A stretch of DNA of 10,482 nucleotides, from positions 1-10,482 of the forward strand of contig JAILEJ010000032.1 of assembly GCA_024688095.1 (NCBI GenBank), in the 5' to 3' direction. Position numbers and translations under genes: made by a program. Positions 1 through 7,574 of the stretch are shown here, one piece after another. The notes beneath the pieces were generated by a model. That model saw nothing but the letters and a program-made list of their open reading frames with translations, had not been told where the DNA came from and did not search any database. Source of the DNA: Butyrivibrio sp. Its GTDB lineage: Bacteria; Bacillota; Clostridia; Lachnospirales; Lachnospiraceae. Positions within the stretch are counted from its first letter, which is position 1. Each line of letters begins with the position of its first letter.

Positions 1-605
1 TTCAGGTGTTTGACAGGGCATCAATATTTTTTGAAAAAATGGAAGCAATTATACCAGATCTTATTTTGCTGGACATTATGCTCCCGGATGAAGATGGCTA
101 TTCAATAGTAAGAAAATTAAGAGAAGATTCTAAAACCAGAAGGGTTCCGGTTATCATGATAACTGCTAAGACTTCTGAAATGGATATGGTAAAAGGACTT
201 GATGATGGCGCTGATGATTTTATAAGGAAGCCGTTTTCTGTAATGGAATTATTATCAAGAGTAAGGGCTATGCTCAGGCGCTCTCAGGAAGATATACCTG
301 AGCAGCTGTTAGTTGGAGATATTATGCTTGATAACGAGAAGCATTTGGTTATTACTGATGGAAAAAATGTAATACTGACACTGAAAGAGTATGAGCTTTT
401 AAGATATCTTATGATGAACGAGGATATAGTTATGCGTCGTGAAGCCATTATGAGATATGTATGGGGAGCGGACTTTGAAGGGGAAAGCAGAACCGTAGAT
501 ATGCATATAAAAACATTGAGGCAAAAACTGGGTGATAGTGGAAGACAGATTCGTACAATCAGAGGTGTTGGATATTCTATAGGAAAAGAATGTGTTGAAA
601 TATGA
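1..605 (+). CDS. OmpR/PhoB-family response regulator (5' partial)
   Basis: This is a DNA-binding response regulator that enters from the left edge; the reading frame is open from base 3. The GTG at 6 lies inside the receiver domain and is not the real start. About 35-40 N-terminal residues, including the acidic pocket, lie outside the window. Visible receiver landmarks are the phospho-acceptor Asp in LLDIMLP (codon 72-74), the switch Thr in MITAKT (codon 162-164), and the conserved Lys before Pro in RKPF (codon 228-230). A winged-helix output domain follows from about base 300, with the family-typical LTLKEYELLRYL, RTVDMHIKTLRQKLGD and IRTIRGVGYSI segments. The stop shares an ATGA overlap with the kinase gene, so the two form a cognate pair. 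The style resembles Firmicutes PhoP/PhoB regulators. The regulon cannot be read from this sequence. Confidence 0.95.
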   Translation, partial: QVFDRASIFFEKMEAIIPDLILLDIMLPDEDGYSIVRKLREDSKTRRVPVIMITAKTSEMDMVKGLDDGADDFIRKPFSVMELLSRVRAMLRRSQEDIPEQLLVGDIMLDNEKHLVITDGKNVILTLKEYELLRYLMMNEDIVMRREAIMRYVWGADFEGESRTVDMHIKTLRQKLGDSGRQIRTIRGVGYSIGKECVEI

Positions 606-1933
606 AACAAAAAATAAATATAAGATTAAGCATAATAGCACTTGTTGCGGTTGTTACTACAACAATAGGTATAACTATTGTTTATTATAATTTATTCCAG
701 ACTCAGGTAAAAGGGGATTTGCGTCAAAATGCTTTTTTACTAGTAGAAAGTGGTGCTTTTGATGCAACAGCCTATAAAAAAATAGAGAGTGAATATAAAT
801 CTTACAATTATAGAACAGATAGCCTTAGGATTACATGGATTGATAGTGATGGTACTGTATTATTTGACAATGATACAGATGCTTCCCATCTTTCAAATCA
901 TTTACAAAGGCCTGAAATTCAACAGGCATTAAAGGATGGAGAGGGATATAGTCAAAGGCATTCTGATACGATGAATATGGATACATATTACTATGCTCTT
1001 CTTCTTAATGATGGAACAATTCTCAGAGTTTCAACGATGGCGAGAACAATACTTAGCATATTGTTTACAACGGTTCCTGTAATTATTTTCATAGTTGTAA
1101 TTATTTTACTTGGCTGCGTTGTTATAGGTCATCTTCTTACAATGCAGCTTATGAAACCATTAGAAAAAATGGCCGAAAATCTCGATAACCCTAACTTTGT
1201 TGAATATAAAGAATTAGAACCTTTTGTGAATAAGATAAGAAGTCAGCATGAGGATATACTTGCAGCTGCAAAAAGCAGGCAGGATTTCACTGCGAATGTG
1301 TCTCACGAATTGAAGACACCTATTACAGCAATTTCAGGATATGCAGAAATTATAGAAAACAGACTATATGATCAGGAATCTGAGGTCCATATTGCAAAGC
1401 AGATAAGACATAATGCAGATAGATTGCTTTCCATTGTAAATGATATCATTAAACTGTCGGAGCTTGATCATTTTGAAACTGCGTGCACATTTGAAACGGT
1501 TGACCTATACACTATAGCGGAAGAATGTGTATTTGACTTGAAAGCTCTTTCTGAAAAAAAGCATATAACATTAACCTGCAATGGTGATACTACTTTTGTT
1601 AATGGAGATAAAGCTCTGATAAGAGAAATGATAGAAAATTTAGTTCAAAACGCTATAAGATATAACAATGAGTACGGAGAAGTTAATGTTAGTGTCAGCA
1701 ATAAAAAGGGCCATTCCATAATAAAGGTTAAAGATACAGGAATTGGAATACCTTCAGATCAACTAGGCAGAATCTTTGAGCGCTTTTACAGAGTAGATAA
1801 AAGCAGATCAAGAGAAACTGGTGGAACAGGACTGGGCCTTGCAATAGTAAAACATATTGTTGAAATTCATTCTGCAAAAATAGATATTAGTAGTACAATA
1901 GGAGAAGGAACCGAGATTCTGGTTTCTTTTTAA
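602..1933 (+). CDS. PhoR-like membrane sensor histidine kinase
   Basis: This 443-residue kinase is the partner of the overlapping response regulator. Hydrophobic segments at residues 9-30 and 151-178 flank an extracytoplasmic domain. That domain includes ITWIDSDGTVLFDN and a later LNDGTILRVS strand, the PAS-like fold pattern of PhoR/WalK-type sensors. The linker at about 179-215 takes the place of a HAMP domain but is poorly conserved. The HisKA box is NVSHELKTP with phospho-acceptor His235 and adjacent Glu236. The ATPase domain has its N box (ENLVQNAIRYN, 345-355), G1 box (DTGIGI, 378-383), F box (ERFYRV, 393-398) and G2 box (GGTGLGLAI, 407-415), so it should be active. No strong Shine-Dalgarno sits close to the ATG at 602, which suggests translation coupled to the regulator. 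The stimulus (phosphate or envelope stress) is unknown. Confidence 0.95.
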   Translation: MKQKINIRLSIIALVAVVTTTIGITIVYYNLFQTQVKGDLRQNAFLLVESGAFDATAYKKIESEYKSYNYRTDSLRITWIDSDGTVLFDNDTDASHLSNHLQRPEIQQALKDGEGYSQRHSDTMNMDTYYYALLLNDGTILRVSTMARTILSILFTTVPVIIFIVVIILLGCVVIGHLLTMQLMKPLEKMAENLDNPNFVEYKELEPFVNKIRSQHEDILAAAKSRQDFTANVSHELKTPITAISGYAEIIENRLYDQESEVHIAKQIRHNADRLLSIVNDIIKLSELDHFETACTFETVDLYTIAEECVFDLKALSEKKHITLTCNGDTTFVNGDKALIREMIENLVQNAIRYNNEYGEVNVSVSNKKGHSIIKVKDTGIGIPSDQLGRIFERFYRVDKSRSRETGGTGLGLAIVKHIVEIHSAKIDISSTIGEGTEILVSF

Positions 1934-1986
1934 TCACTAGAAGTACGCATTTACTGTGTGTTTCACAATGAAGTTAATATATTATT

Positions 1987-1992
1987 AAGGAG
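1987..1992 (+). promoter_or_regulatory. Shine-Dalgarno supporting a TTG start
   Basis: AAGGAG sits 9 bases before the TTG at 2002. No in-frame ATG or GTG lies between it and the conserved HD domain at a suitable distance. This fixes the start of the HD-domain gene at the TTG codon. Confidence 0.75.
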
Positions 1993-2001
1993 TACATCAA
2001 A

Positions 2002-2658
2002 TTGACTTACGAAGAAATTAAGAAAAATGAAGAAGTAAATACATATATCAGAATGGCGGATATGTCACTTGCAGCACTTGGATATACAGAGCATAGCTTT
2101 GCACATGTGACAATGGTTGCAGAAAAAGCGGGATATATTTTGGAAACATTGGGGTATTCAGATAGAGATGTTGAACTTGTAAAGATAGCTGGATATTTAC
2201 ATGATATTGGAAATCTTGTAAACAGAGTAGAACATAGTCAGTCGGGTGCAATTATGGCTTTTAGAATTCTGGATCATCTTAATTTTCCACCCGAAGAAAT
2301 AGGATTGATAATATCAGCTATAGGAAATCATGATGAAGGAACTGGCGTACCTGTAAGTCCAATAGCAGCGGCACTTATTTTGGCAGACAAGAGTGATGTT
2401 AGGCGTAACAGAGTGAGAAACCAGGAAATATCTTCATTTGATATTCATGACCGCGTTAATTATTCTGTAACTAAAGCTGAACTAAAGATAAATGAAGCAC
2501 ATACAATTATTAAACTAAAATTGACTGTAGATCTTAGATATGGTTCTGTTATGGAGTATTTTGAAATATTTATGGAACGTATGATTTTATGCAGAAAGGC
2601 TGCAGAAAAGCTTGGACTTCAGTTTAAGCTTATGATTAATGAGCAGCAGCTTATATAA
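2002..2658 (+). CDS. HD-domain metal-dependent phosphohydrolase
   Basis: This is a soluble 218-residue protein with an HD-superfamily fold. Metal-ligand candidates appear in the family order: His31/His35 (HSFAHV), His67-Asp68 (YLHDIGN), His78 (EHSQSG), His110 (GNHDEG) and Asp129 (LADKSD). The metal site therefore looks intact and hydrolase activity on a phosphate ester or nucleotide is likely, but the substrate cannot be deduced. It lacks the GYP motif of c-di-GMP-degrading HD-GYP proteins and the RelA/SpoT architecture. The C-terminal 75 residues are not recognised and may be a small regulatory or dimerisation region. The gene starts with TTG, 68 bases after the kinase stop with no terminator between, so it probably belongs to the two-component operon. 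An intrinsic terminator follows it. Confidence 0.88.
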   Translation: MTYEEIKKNEEVNTYIRMADMSLAALGYTEHSFAHVTMVAEKAGYILETLGYSDRDVELVKIAGYLHDIGNLVNRVEHSQSGAIMAFRILDHLNFPPEEIGLIISAIGNHDEGTGVPVSPIAAALILADKSDVRRNRVRNQEISSFDIHDRVNYSVTKAELKINEAHTIIKLKLTVDLRYGSVMEYFEIFMERMILCRKAAEKLGLQFKLMINEQQLI

Positions 2659-2716
2659 ATAATGTGAAATTAAATTTATAAACAGTATGTATAAGTGTAT
2701 TTTTGATTTACTATTA

Positions 2717-2758
2717 TTATTTGAATTGACCAAAATAGTTTCTATACAGTTCAAATAA
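2717..2758 (+). other. Stem-loop in the 3' UTR of the HD-domain gene
   Basis: The arm at 2717-2728 pairs with 2747-2758 over 12 positions, including one G-U pair. An inner ATAG/CTAT pairing (2735-2738 with 2742-2745) closes a three-base loop. The stem is AT-rich and has no T-tract after it, so it does not look like a terminator itself. It lies 12 bases before the real terminator. It could stabilise the mRNA end, be part of a small RNA, or be a dyad operator for the downstream ABC operon. The sequence does not tell these apart. Confidence 0.45.
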
Positions 2759-2770
2759 ATAATGATTTTT

Positions 2771-2806
2771 AAGCAAGGGAAGCTATTGTGGTTTCCCTTG
2801 CTTTTT
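2771..2806 (+). terminator. Intrinsic terminator after the two-component/HD operon
   Basis: A perfect 11-bp stem (2771-2781 with 2793-2803, core GCAAGGGAA / TTCCCTTGC) encloses an 11-base loop and runs into five Ts at 2802-2806. It is placed between the HD-domain gene and the ABC operon and separates the two transcription units. Confidence 0.9.
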
Positions 2807-2832
2807 GCTACAATCAGTATTCGGAATAATAC
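2805..2832 (+). promoter_or_regulatory. Probable sigma-A promoter of the ABC operon
   Basis: TTGCTA (2805-2810) and TAATAC (2827-2832) are separated by 16 bases, giving a fair match to -35 and -10 boxes. An overlapping TAATAT at 2833-2838 is an alternative -10. The -35 box starts inside the T-tract of the preceding terminator. Transcription would begin around 2839, leaving a leader of only about 20 bases before the ATG at 2862. Confidence 0.45.
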
Positions 2833-2848
2833 TAATATAAGGAATGTT

Positions 2849-2854
2849 GAGGGA
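2849..2854 (+). promoter_or_regulatory. Shine-Dalgarno deciding the ATPase start
   Basis: GAGGGA lies 7 bases before the ATG at 2862, a normal spacing. The in-frame ATG at 2844 has AAGG directly abutting it and would place this purine tract inside the gene, so 2862 is preferred. Confidence 0.65.
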
Positions 2855-2861
2855 AAATTAC

Positions 2862-3845
2862 ATGTCATTTGAAGTAAAGCATTTGCAAAAAAAATTTGGG
2901 GAGAAGCAGGTAGTTGAGGATTTATCTTTTGAGCTTAGGGAGCCAGGTGTATATGCTCTTCTTGGAACAAATGGAGCGGGTAAATCAACCTCAATACGTA
3001 TGATGCTCGGAATACTTGCAAAAGATCATGGGGAGGTTTTGTTAAACGGAGAGAATTTTGACACACACAAGGTAAATGTGGGATATCTTGCAGAAGAAAG
3101 AGGATTGTATCCTAAGTATCCTATTATGGATCAGCTCTTATATTTTGCCTCACTTAAAGGAATATCTACAGATGATGCAATGGAAAAAATAAAATATTGG
3201 GGAGACAGACTAAAGGTTACAGAATATCTCTTTCCAGAGAGAAAGAAGGGGAAAAAATATAAGCCTACACTTGCAGATCAGTTGTCAAAAGGTAATCAGC
3301 AGAAGATTCAGTTAATGGCTGCTCTTATTTCAGATCCACAGTTTCTGATTTTGGATGAGCCGCTTTCCGGTCTTGATCCAGTTAATACAGAGCTTTTTAA
3401 AAGCGTAATTCATGAAGAGATAGATAAAAATAAATATATCATAATGTCATCACATCAGATGCCTGTAATTGAAGAATTTTGTGAAGACATCACTATTTTA
3501 AACAGGGGTAAAGCAGTTGTTCAGGGGAATCTTAATGAAATAAAGAAATCATATGGACGTGTCAATCTTTTTGTTAAGTGTGATGAGGATATTTCAGATA
3601 CCATTAGTAAGCTTGACCTTAAGGTTATTAATGATACTCCTGCTGGCATTCAGATTAAAGTAAAAAATGAATCAGAAGCAAAGACTCTTTTGAAACAGCT
3701 AAGTGATGAAGAAAAAACTGTCGTAAGATTTGAACTTAGAGAACTTTCACTTCATGAGATTTTTATTGAAAGTGTAGGAGATGGTTTGGAAGCTGGGGTA
3801 CAGGATTTTACAGAAAATGTAGTGGAGGAAGCGGCAGGTGAATAA
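2862..3845 (+). CDS. NatA-like ABC transporter ATPase
   Basis: This 327-residue nucleotide-binding subunit energises the two permeases encoded next. Numbering from the preferred ATG at 2862, the Walker A is GTNGAGKST (35-43), the signature is LSKGNQQK (141-148), Walker B is FLILDEP (161-167), the D-loop is SGLD (169-172) and the H-loop His is 198. The usual Q-loop Gln is Glu78 in GYLAEERGLYP, as in the NatA/YhaQ branch. A basic stretch at about 124-140 makes the segment before the signature longer than in typical relatives. Residues from about 235 onward are the extra C-terminal domain seen in NatA-like ATPases, ending in an acidic tail. The gene overlaps the next by 8 bases. The family includes the Na+ exporter NatAB of Bacillus, but the substrate here is not established. 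An alternative start at 2844 would add six residues. Confidence 0.93.
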   Translation: MSFEVKHLQKKFGEKQVVEDLSFELREPGVYALLGTNGAGKSTSIRMMLGILAKDHGEVLLNGENFDTHKVNVGYLAEERGLYPKYPIMDQLLYFASLKGISTDDAMEKIKYWGDRLKVTEYLFPERKKGKKYKPTLADQLSKGNQQKIQLMAALISDPQFLILDEPLSGLDPVNTELFKSVIHEEIDKNKYIIMSSHQMPVIEEFCEDITILNRGKAVVQGNLNEIKKSYGRVNLFVKCDEDISDTISKLDLKVINDTPAGIQIKVKNESEAKTLLKQLSDEEKTVVRFELRELSLHEIFIESVGDGLEAGVQDFTENVVEEAAGE

Positions 3846-5208
3846 AAGTGATTTCGCAGGCTTTAAACAAGTCTTCATTTTTGAATTTATAACAGGAATC
3901 AAAAAGACAGGATTTAAGGTTTTTCTTGCCATATTATGTGCTATGTCATTTCTTACTACTCCAATTATTCTTATTCTGGGAAATCTAAAGAGTGGTGAAA
4001 ATATAGAAAATAATATCTTAGAGAAAACTGTTATAGAATCAGTATATATTTATGATGAAACAGGTCTTTCTATGGACTATGACATTCTTAATAAAATAGA
4101 TAAATATACAGAAACTAAGTTTATTACCGACAATGAGATGTCTTATACCGAGGCTGTAGATGAGCTCAAGGAAAAATCTGATCTTAGAAATCTTGTTATC
4201 AAAGTAGAATATGATTCTAATGAAGGGTTCAATATTACTATTGCCAGATCCAGTAAGTCTGGGATAAAAAAAGAGGTAATTGAAGACTTTGAAGAAGATT
4301 ATCTGGATTTTTACAGAGAGGAAGTGTTAAAGAATCTGAAGGTAAGTGAAGAGGATTATGAATATATTTCAAAAGATATTGATATAACTATTATGAAAGC
4401 AAATGAGGATGGAACTTTTTCTGAAGATGCCGGAAAGATTTCGACAAATGATTATTTCATAATGCTGGCAGGATTAATGATTGTATTTATATTTATAAAT
4501 ATGTCAGTTGGAAATATTGCTACATCAATCGCTACTGAAAAATCATCAAGGGTAATTGAATATCTTTTGACAGGAACAAGGCCACTTGCTCTTTTATCCG
4601 GCAAAATTGTTGCAAGGATTCTTGAGTCTCTTATAACTATTTTTGCAACATATTCATGCTTTTTTATGTCACAGCTGTTAAGCGTGTTTATAGCTATGGA
4701 CAGTATGGCAACTAGTAGTACATCAGGAAATATGATAGTTGTTTCATCTGTTTGGGAAACAATTACAATTTCAAAATTAATTGTAGTTATTCTATATTTC
4801 ATTGCGGGCATTACTTTATATTCAATAATAGGAGCATTGACTGGGGCAAGTGTATCAAAATTAGACGAACTTCAGGATGCATATAAGTACTATAACTTTA
4901 TTCTTGTAGGATGTGTTTACGTCGACATGTTTCTAATAATAATGATGTTGACTTCAAGTGAAACCGGTGCTTTTCAGACCTTCTGTGCAGTTTTTCCTTT
5001 AACAGGAGCATTTCTGACACCAGCGCTTATTCTTTTAGGGAAAATAAGCATACTGACAGGTATTATTGCGCTTGCTGTTATGGTTATTACTGTAGCCATT
5101 ACTTTTATATTGGCAGCAGCTGTTTATGAATCTATGCTTTTATTCCAGGGTAGAAGAATCAAAGTAAAAGATATAATTACAATTATGAAAAAGCAGGTGA
5201 TCGCATGA
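3838..5208 (+). CDS. NatB-like ABC-2 family permease
   Basis: This is a 456-residue membrane subunit of the export-type ABC system. It begins at GTG 3838, inside the end of the ATPase gene, with GGAGGA at 3824-3829 as ribosome binding site 8 bases upstream. A first membrane segment at about 25-48 is followed by an extracytoplasmic domain of roughly 155 residues (49-203). About six more hydrophobic segments follow, between 204 and 430. The cytoplasmic coupling segment EKSSRVIEYLLTGTRPLALLSGK (234-256, quoted in parts: EKSSRVIEYLL, then TGTRPLALLSGK) is typical of NatB/YhaP permeases. The stop overlaps the next start as ATGA, indicating coupled translation and a shared complex. It is probably the partner of the permease-protease fusion in a heterodimer. 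Substrate unknown. Confidence 0.9.
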   Translation: MNKSDFAGFKQVFIFEFITGIKKTGFKVFLAILCAMSFLTTPIILILGNLKSGENIENNILEKTVIESVYIYDETGLSMDYDILNKIDKYTETKFITDNEMSYTEAVDELKEKSDLRNLVIKVEYDSNEGFNITIARSSKSGIKKEVIEDFEEDYLDFYREEVLKNLKVSEEDYEYISKDIDITIMKANEDGTFSEDAGKISTNDYFIMLAGLMIVFIFINMSVGNIATSIATEKSSRVIEYLLTGTRPLALLSGKIVARILESLITIFATYSCFFMSQLLSVFIAMDSMATSSTSGNMIVVSSVWETITISKLIVVILYFIAGITLYSIIGALTGASVSKLDELQDAYKYYNFILVGCVYVDMFLIIMMLTSSETGAFQTFCAVFPLTGAFLTPALILLGKISILTGIIALAVMVITVAITFILAAAVYESMLLFQGRRIKVKDIITIMKKQVIA

Positions 5209-7544
5209 AAAACTGGCTTAAAATACTAACATTTACTCTAAAGCAGGCAATCCAAGGTTCAAAATTTCTGGTATCGACATGTAGCGTTGGATTAGTGATT
5301 TTTATAATAGCGTGTATTTCAAATATTGTTGTATCAGGAGTATTTGATGAGGAGTCTCAGGAAAAGGATGTAAAGGCTGTATATATAGTTAATGAAACAT
5401 CACTTGTTATAGATACAAGTGACTTTGCAGCTAAACATCAGGATGAATATCCAGCAATTAATATAAGCGAAATATCTGGATTTAGTGCTTCGGAAGCAGC
5501 ATCAAATTCCGATATTTTAGGTGAGGAGAAAGAACATTCTATAATTCTTGATATCTCAGAAGACAATAAGGACTGTAATATTACGGTTTATATTCCGGGT
5601 GAAAGTGATATTGGAAGTGATGATGCAGAGGATTTTGCAAGGGAATTTTCGGATACGATAAAAGATGCACAAATAAAAAGTCTGGGTGTTTCTGAAGAAA
5701 AAATAAATATGGCAATTAATGATCTTGGCGTTACAGAGATAATAGCTGAAGAGTCAGATGAAACAGAAGATACCTCATTAATAGCTGACGTGGCACCAAT
5801 GATTGTCATGATGGCTTTATATTTTATGGTAATTTTTTATGGACAGGGAATTGGGCAGATAATAAGTATGGAAAAGACCTCCAAATTAATGGAGTATATT
5901 CTTACTCTTACAAATCCTTCAGGAATTATATTTGGTAAGGTTACAGCTGTTTTTTGTGAAGCAGTAATTCAGATAGGTATATGGATAGCATGTATTGTAA
6001 GCGGATTTATGGTAAGCAATGTAATAATCGTAAATCTATTAAATAGTGAATCCAAGGATATTGTAGCCCTATTTATGGAAATGCTGCCTGAAGGAGGAGT
6101 ATCTGACAATTTTGCAGTGCTTATGGTTATGGCAATTATTGCGTTACTTTTGGCCTTTTTGTTTTATTGTTTTGTATCTGCACTTTTTGCTTCATTTGCA
6201 GCAACTGCAGAAGAATTATCACAGACTAACTCTATGTCTCTTATGACTATGCTTGTGGGATTTATTGTTACTATATATGTACCTCTTTTAACTGATAATT
6301 CTGAAATTGGTATGACAATTATAAGAGTAATTCCATTTACAGCAGCTTTTGTTTTGCCTGGAGATATAATCGGAGCAAGGATTGGTTTGGGTGAATTTTT
6401 GATGTATGCCTCTCTTCTTTTGTTTTTTACTATAATGTTAGCCGTTCTTGCTGGAAGAGTATATAAGAACAGACTGTTCAAGAGAGGAACCAAGGGTATA
6501 TTTGCAGAAATCAGAGCTGCAATTACTGGTAAAGGTGTAATTAACACTGGGGATTTTAAAGAAACAGAAAAAGATATTTCTTGTGACAATGACATAGCCT
6601 TAAAAGTTATTAGATATGAAAATTATGATAAGGCCAAAAAGACCTATACCATTATAGGTTTCTCGCTTCTTGCACTTATACTTGGAGCAAATGTAATAGG
6701 CGGACTAGTTGGAAATATTATTGCAAATATAATGGCGGCTGGTAGAAATATGAAGCTGGTAGATGTATATGAGGATACAACTTATTTGGTGATTACAAAT
6801 ATTATTGGAATGTATCTTATAGCTTGTCCATTATGCACACTTATTATGAAGCTGGCAGATGATTCTGTTCTTAAAATAAAAGGTCATGTTAGCAAGAATC
6901 AGTATCTTAGATCGATATTTATTATTTTTCCGGTAGCTATCTCGCTCTCGTATTTTAGCAACTTTCTTGCATCTGTAATATCAGGTGGAGAATCAGAAAA
7001 TACTGTAATTAATATGTTGGTTACAGGGGATAATATACTTTCAATGATAATGGTAGCTGTACTTGCTCCAATATTTGAAGAGCTTGTATTTAGAAAACTA
7101 ATAATAGACAGAACCAGAAGATATGGAGAAGTTATTGCGATTATATACTCATCACTTGCTTTTGGATTATTTCATTGTAATGTTTATCAGATATTCTATG
7201 CCTTTGCCATTGGACTGATACTTGGGTACATATATGTAAGGACGGGAAATGTAATTTTGACAATAATAATGCATATGATTATGAATTCTTCTTCAGCAGT
7301 ATTATATCCTTTGGCTCCGGAGATTTATAAATATTTTGAATATATTATGATCATACTTGGAATATGTTCAATTATATATACTATCATAAAAAGAGATGTT
7401 AAAATTGAACGGGCTAAAAATGAAGTATCATCAAATGAACTTACAGCTATAGCTTTCACTAACTCAGGTACAATGCTGTTTACCATAGTATGTATCTTTT
7501 TCATGATATATATATTATTCTCTCCTTTACTATTACAACAATAA
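5205..7544 (+). CDS. ABC-2 permease fused to a CPBP intramembrane protease domain
   Basis: This 779-residue membrane protein has two parts. Residues 1-420 repeat the layout of the upstream permease: a membrane segment at 21-45, an extracytoplasmic domain at 46-194, a coupling segment with MEKTSKLMEYILTLTNPSG (222-240), and several membrane helices up to about 418. A cytoplasmic linker (about 420-478) leads into a second membrane half carrying the three CPBP signatures: EELVFR (Glu625, Glu626, Arg630), FGLFH (Phe653, His657) and HMIMN (His690, Asn694). All putative catalytic residues are present. CPBP members include eukaryotic Rce1 and bacterial proteins linked to bacteriocin maturation or self-immunity. 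The protease may process or clear a peptide handled by the transporter, but that is inference. The predicted final helix is at about 753-777. No frameshift separates the halves. Confidence 0.9.
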   Translation: MKNWLKILTFTLKQAIQGSKFLVSTCSVGLVIFIIACISNIVVSGVFDEESQEKDVKAVYIVNETSLVIDTSDFAAKHQDEYPAINISEISGFSASEAASNSDILGEEKEHSIILDISEDNKDCNITVYIPGESDIGSDDAEDFAREFSDTIKDAQIKSLGVSEEKINMAINDLGVTEIIAEESDETEDTSLIADVAPMIVMMALYFMVIFYGQGIGQIISMEKTSKLMEYILTLTNPSGIIFGKVTAVFCEAVIQIGIWIACIVSGFMVSNVIIVNLLNSESKDIVALFMEMLPEGGVSDNFAVLMVMAIIALLLAFLFYCFVSALFASFAATAEELSQTNSMSLMTMLVGFIVTIYVPLLTDNSEIGMTIIRVIPFTAAFVLPGDIIGARIGLGEFLMYASLLLFFTIMLAVLAGRVYKNRLFKRGTKGIFAEIRAAITGKGVINTGDFKETEKDISCDNDIALKVIRYENYDKAKKTYTIIGFSLLALILGANVIGGLVGNIIANIMAAGRNMKLVDVYEDTTYLVITNIIGMYLIACPLCTLIMKLADDSVLKIKGHVSKNQYLRSIFIIFPVAISLSYFSNFLASVISGGESENTVINMLVTGDNILSMIMVAVLAPIFEELVFRKLIIDRTRRYGEVIAIIYSSLAFGLFHCNVYQIFYAFAIGLILGYIYVRTGNVILTIIMHMIMNSSSAVLYPLAPEIYKYFEYIMIILGICSIIYTIIKRDVKIERAKNEVSSNELTAIAFTNSGTMLFTIVCIFFMIYILFSPLLLQQ

Positions 7545-7574
7545 TGATAATCTAAAAGTATAAAAAGGCTATTT

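Noticed and set aside
6..8. GTG as start codon of the response regulator
   Set aside because: It would start inside the receiver domain, only 22 codons before the phospho-acceptor Asp. The frame is open to the left edge, so the gene is simply cut.
1950..1988. Possible promoter and short palindrome (TTAATA / TATTAA around 1974-1988) before the HD-domain gene
   Set aside because: The candidate boxes are weak with 18-19 base spacing, and the palindrome is pure A/T in an AT-rich genome. Not distinguishable from chance.
2663..2678. Similar GTGAAATT-type sequences just after two stop codons (about 2664 and 8088)
   Set aside because: The shared stretch is short and A/T-only apart from the first bases, and the second copy is close to a reverse complement of the first by base composition alone.
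4452..4811. Long open frames on the minus strand opposite the permeases (also 6164-6595 and 9369-9671)
   Set aside because: They lie wholly within well-supported plus-strand genes, show no domain motifs and read as mirror-frame products of membrane-protein codons.
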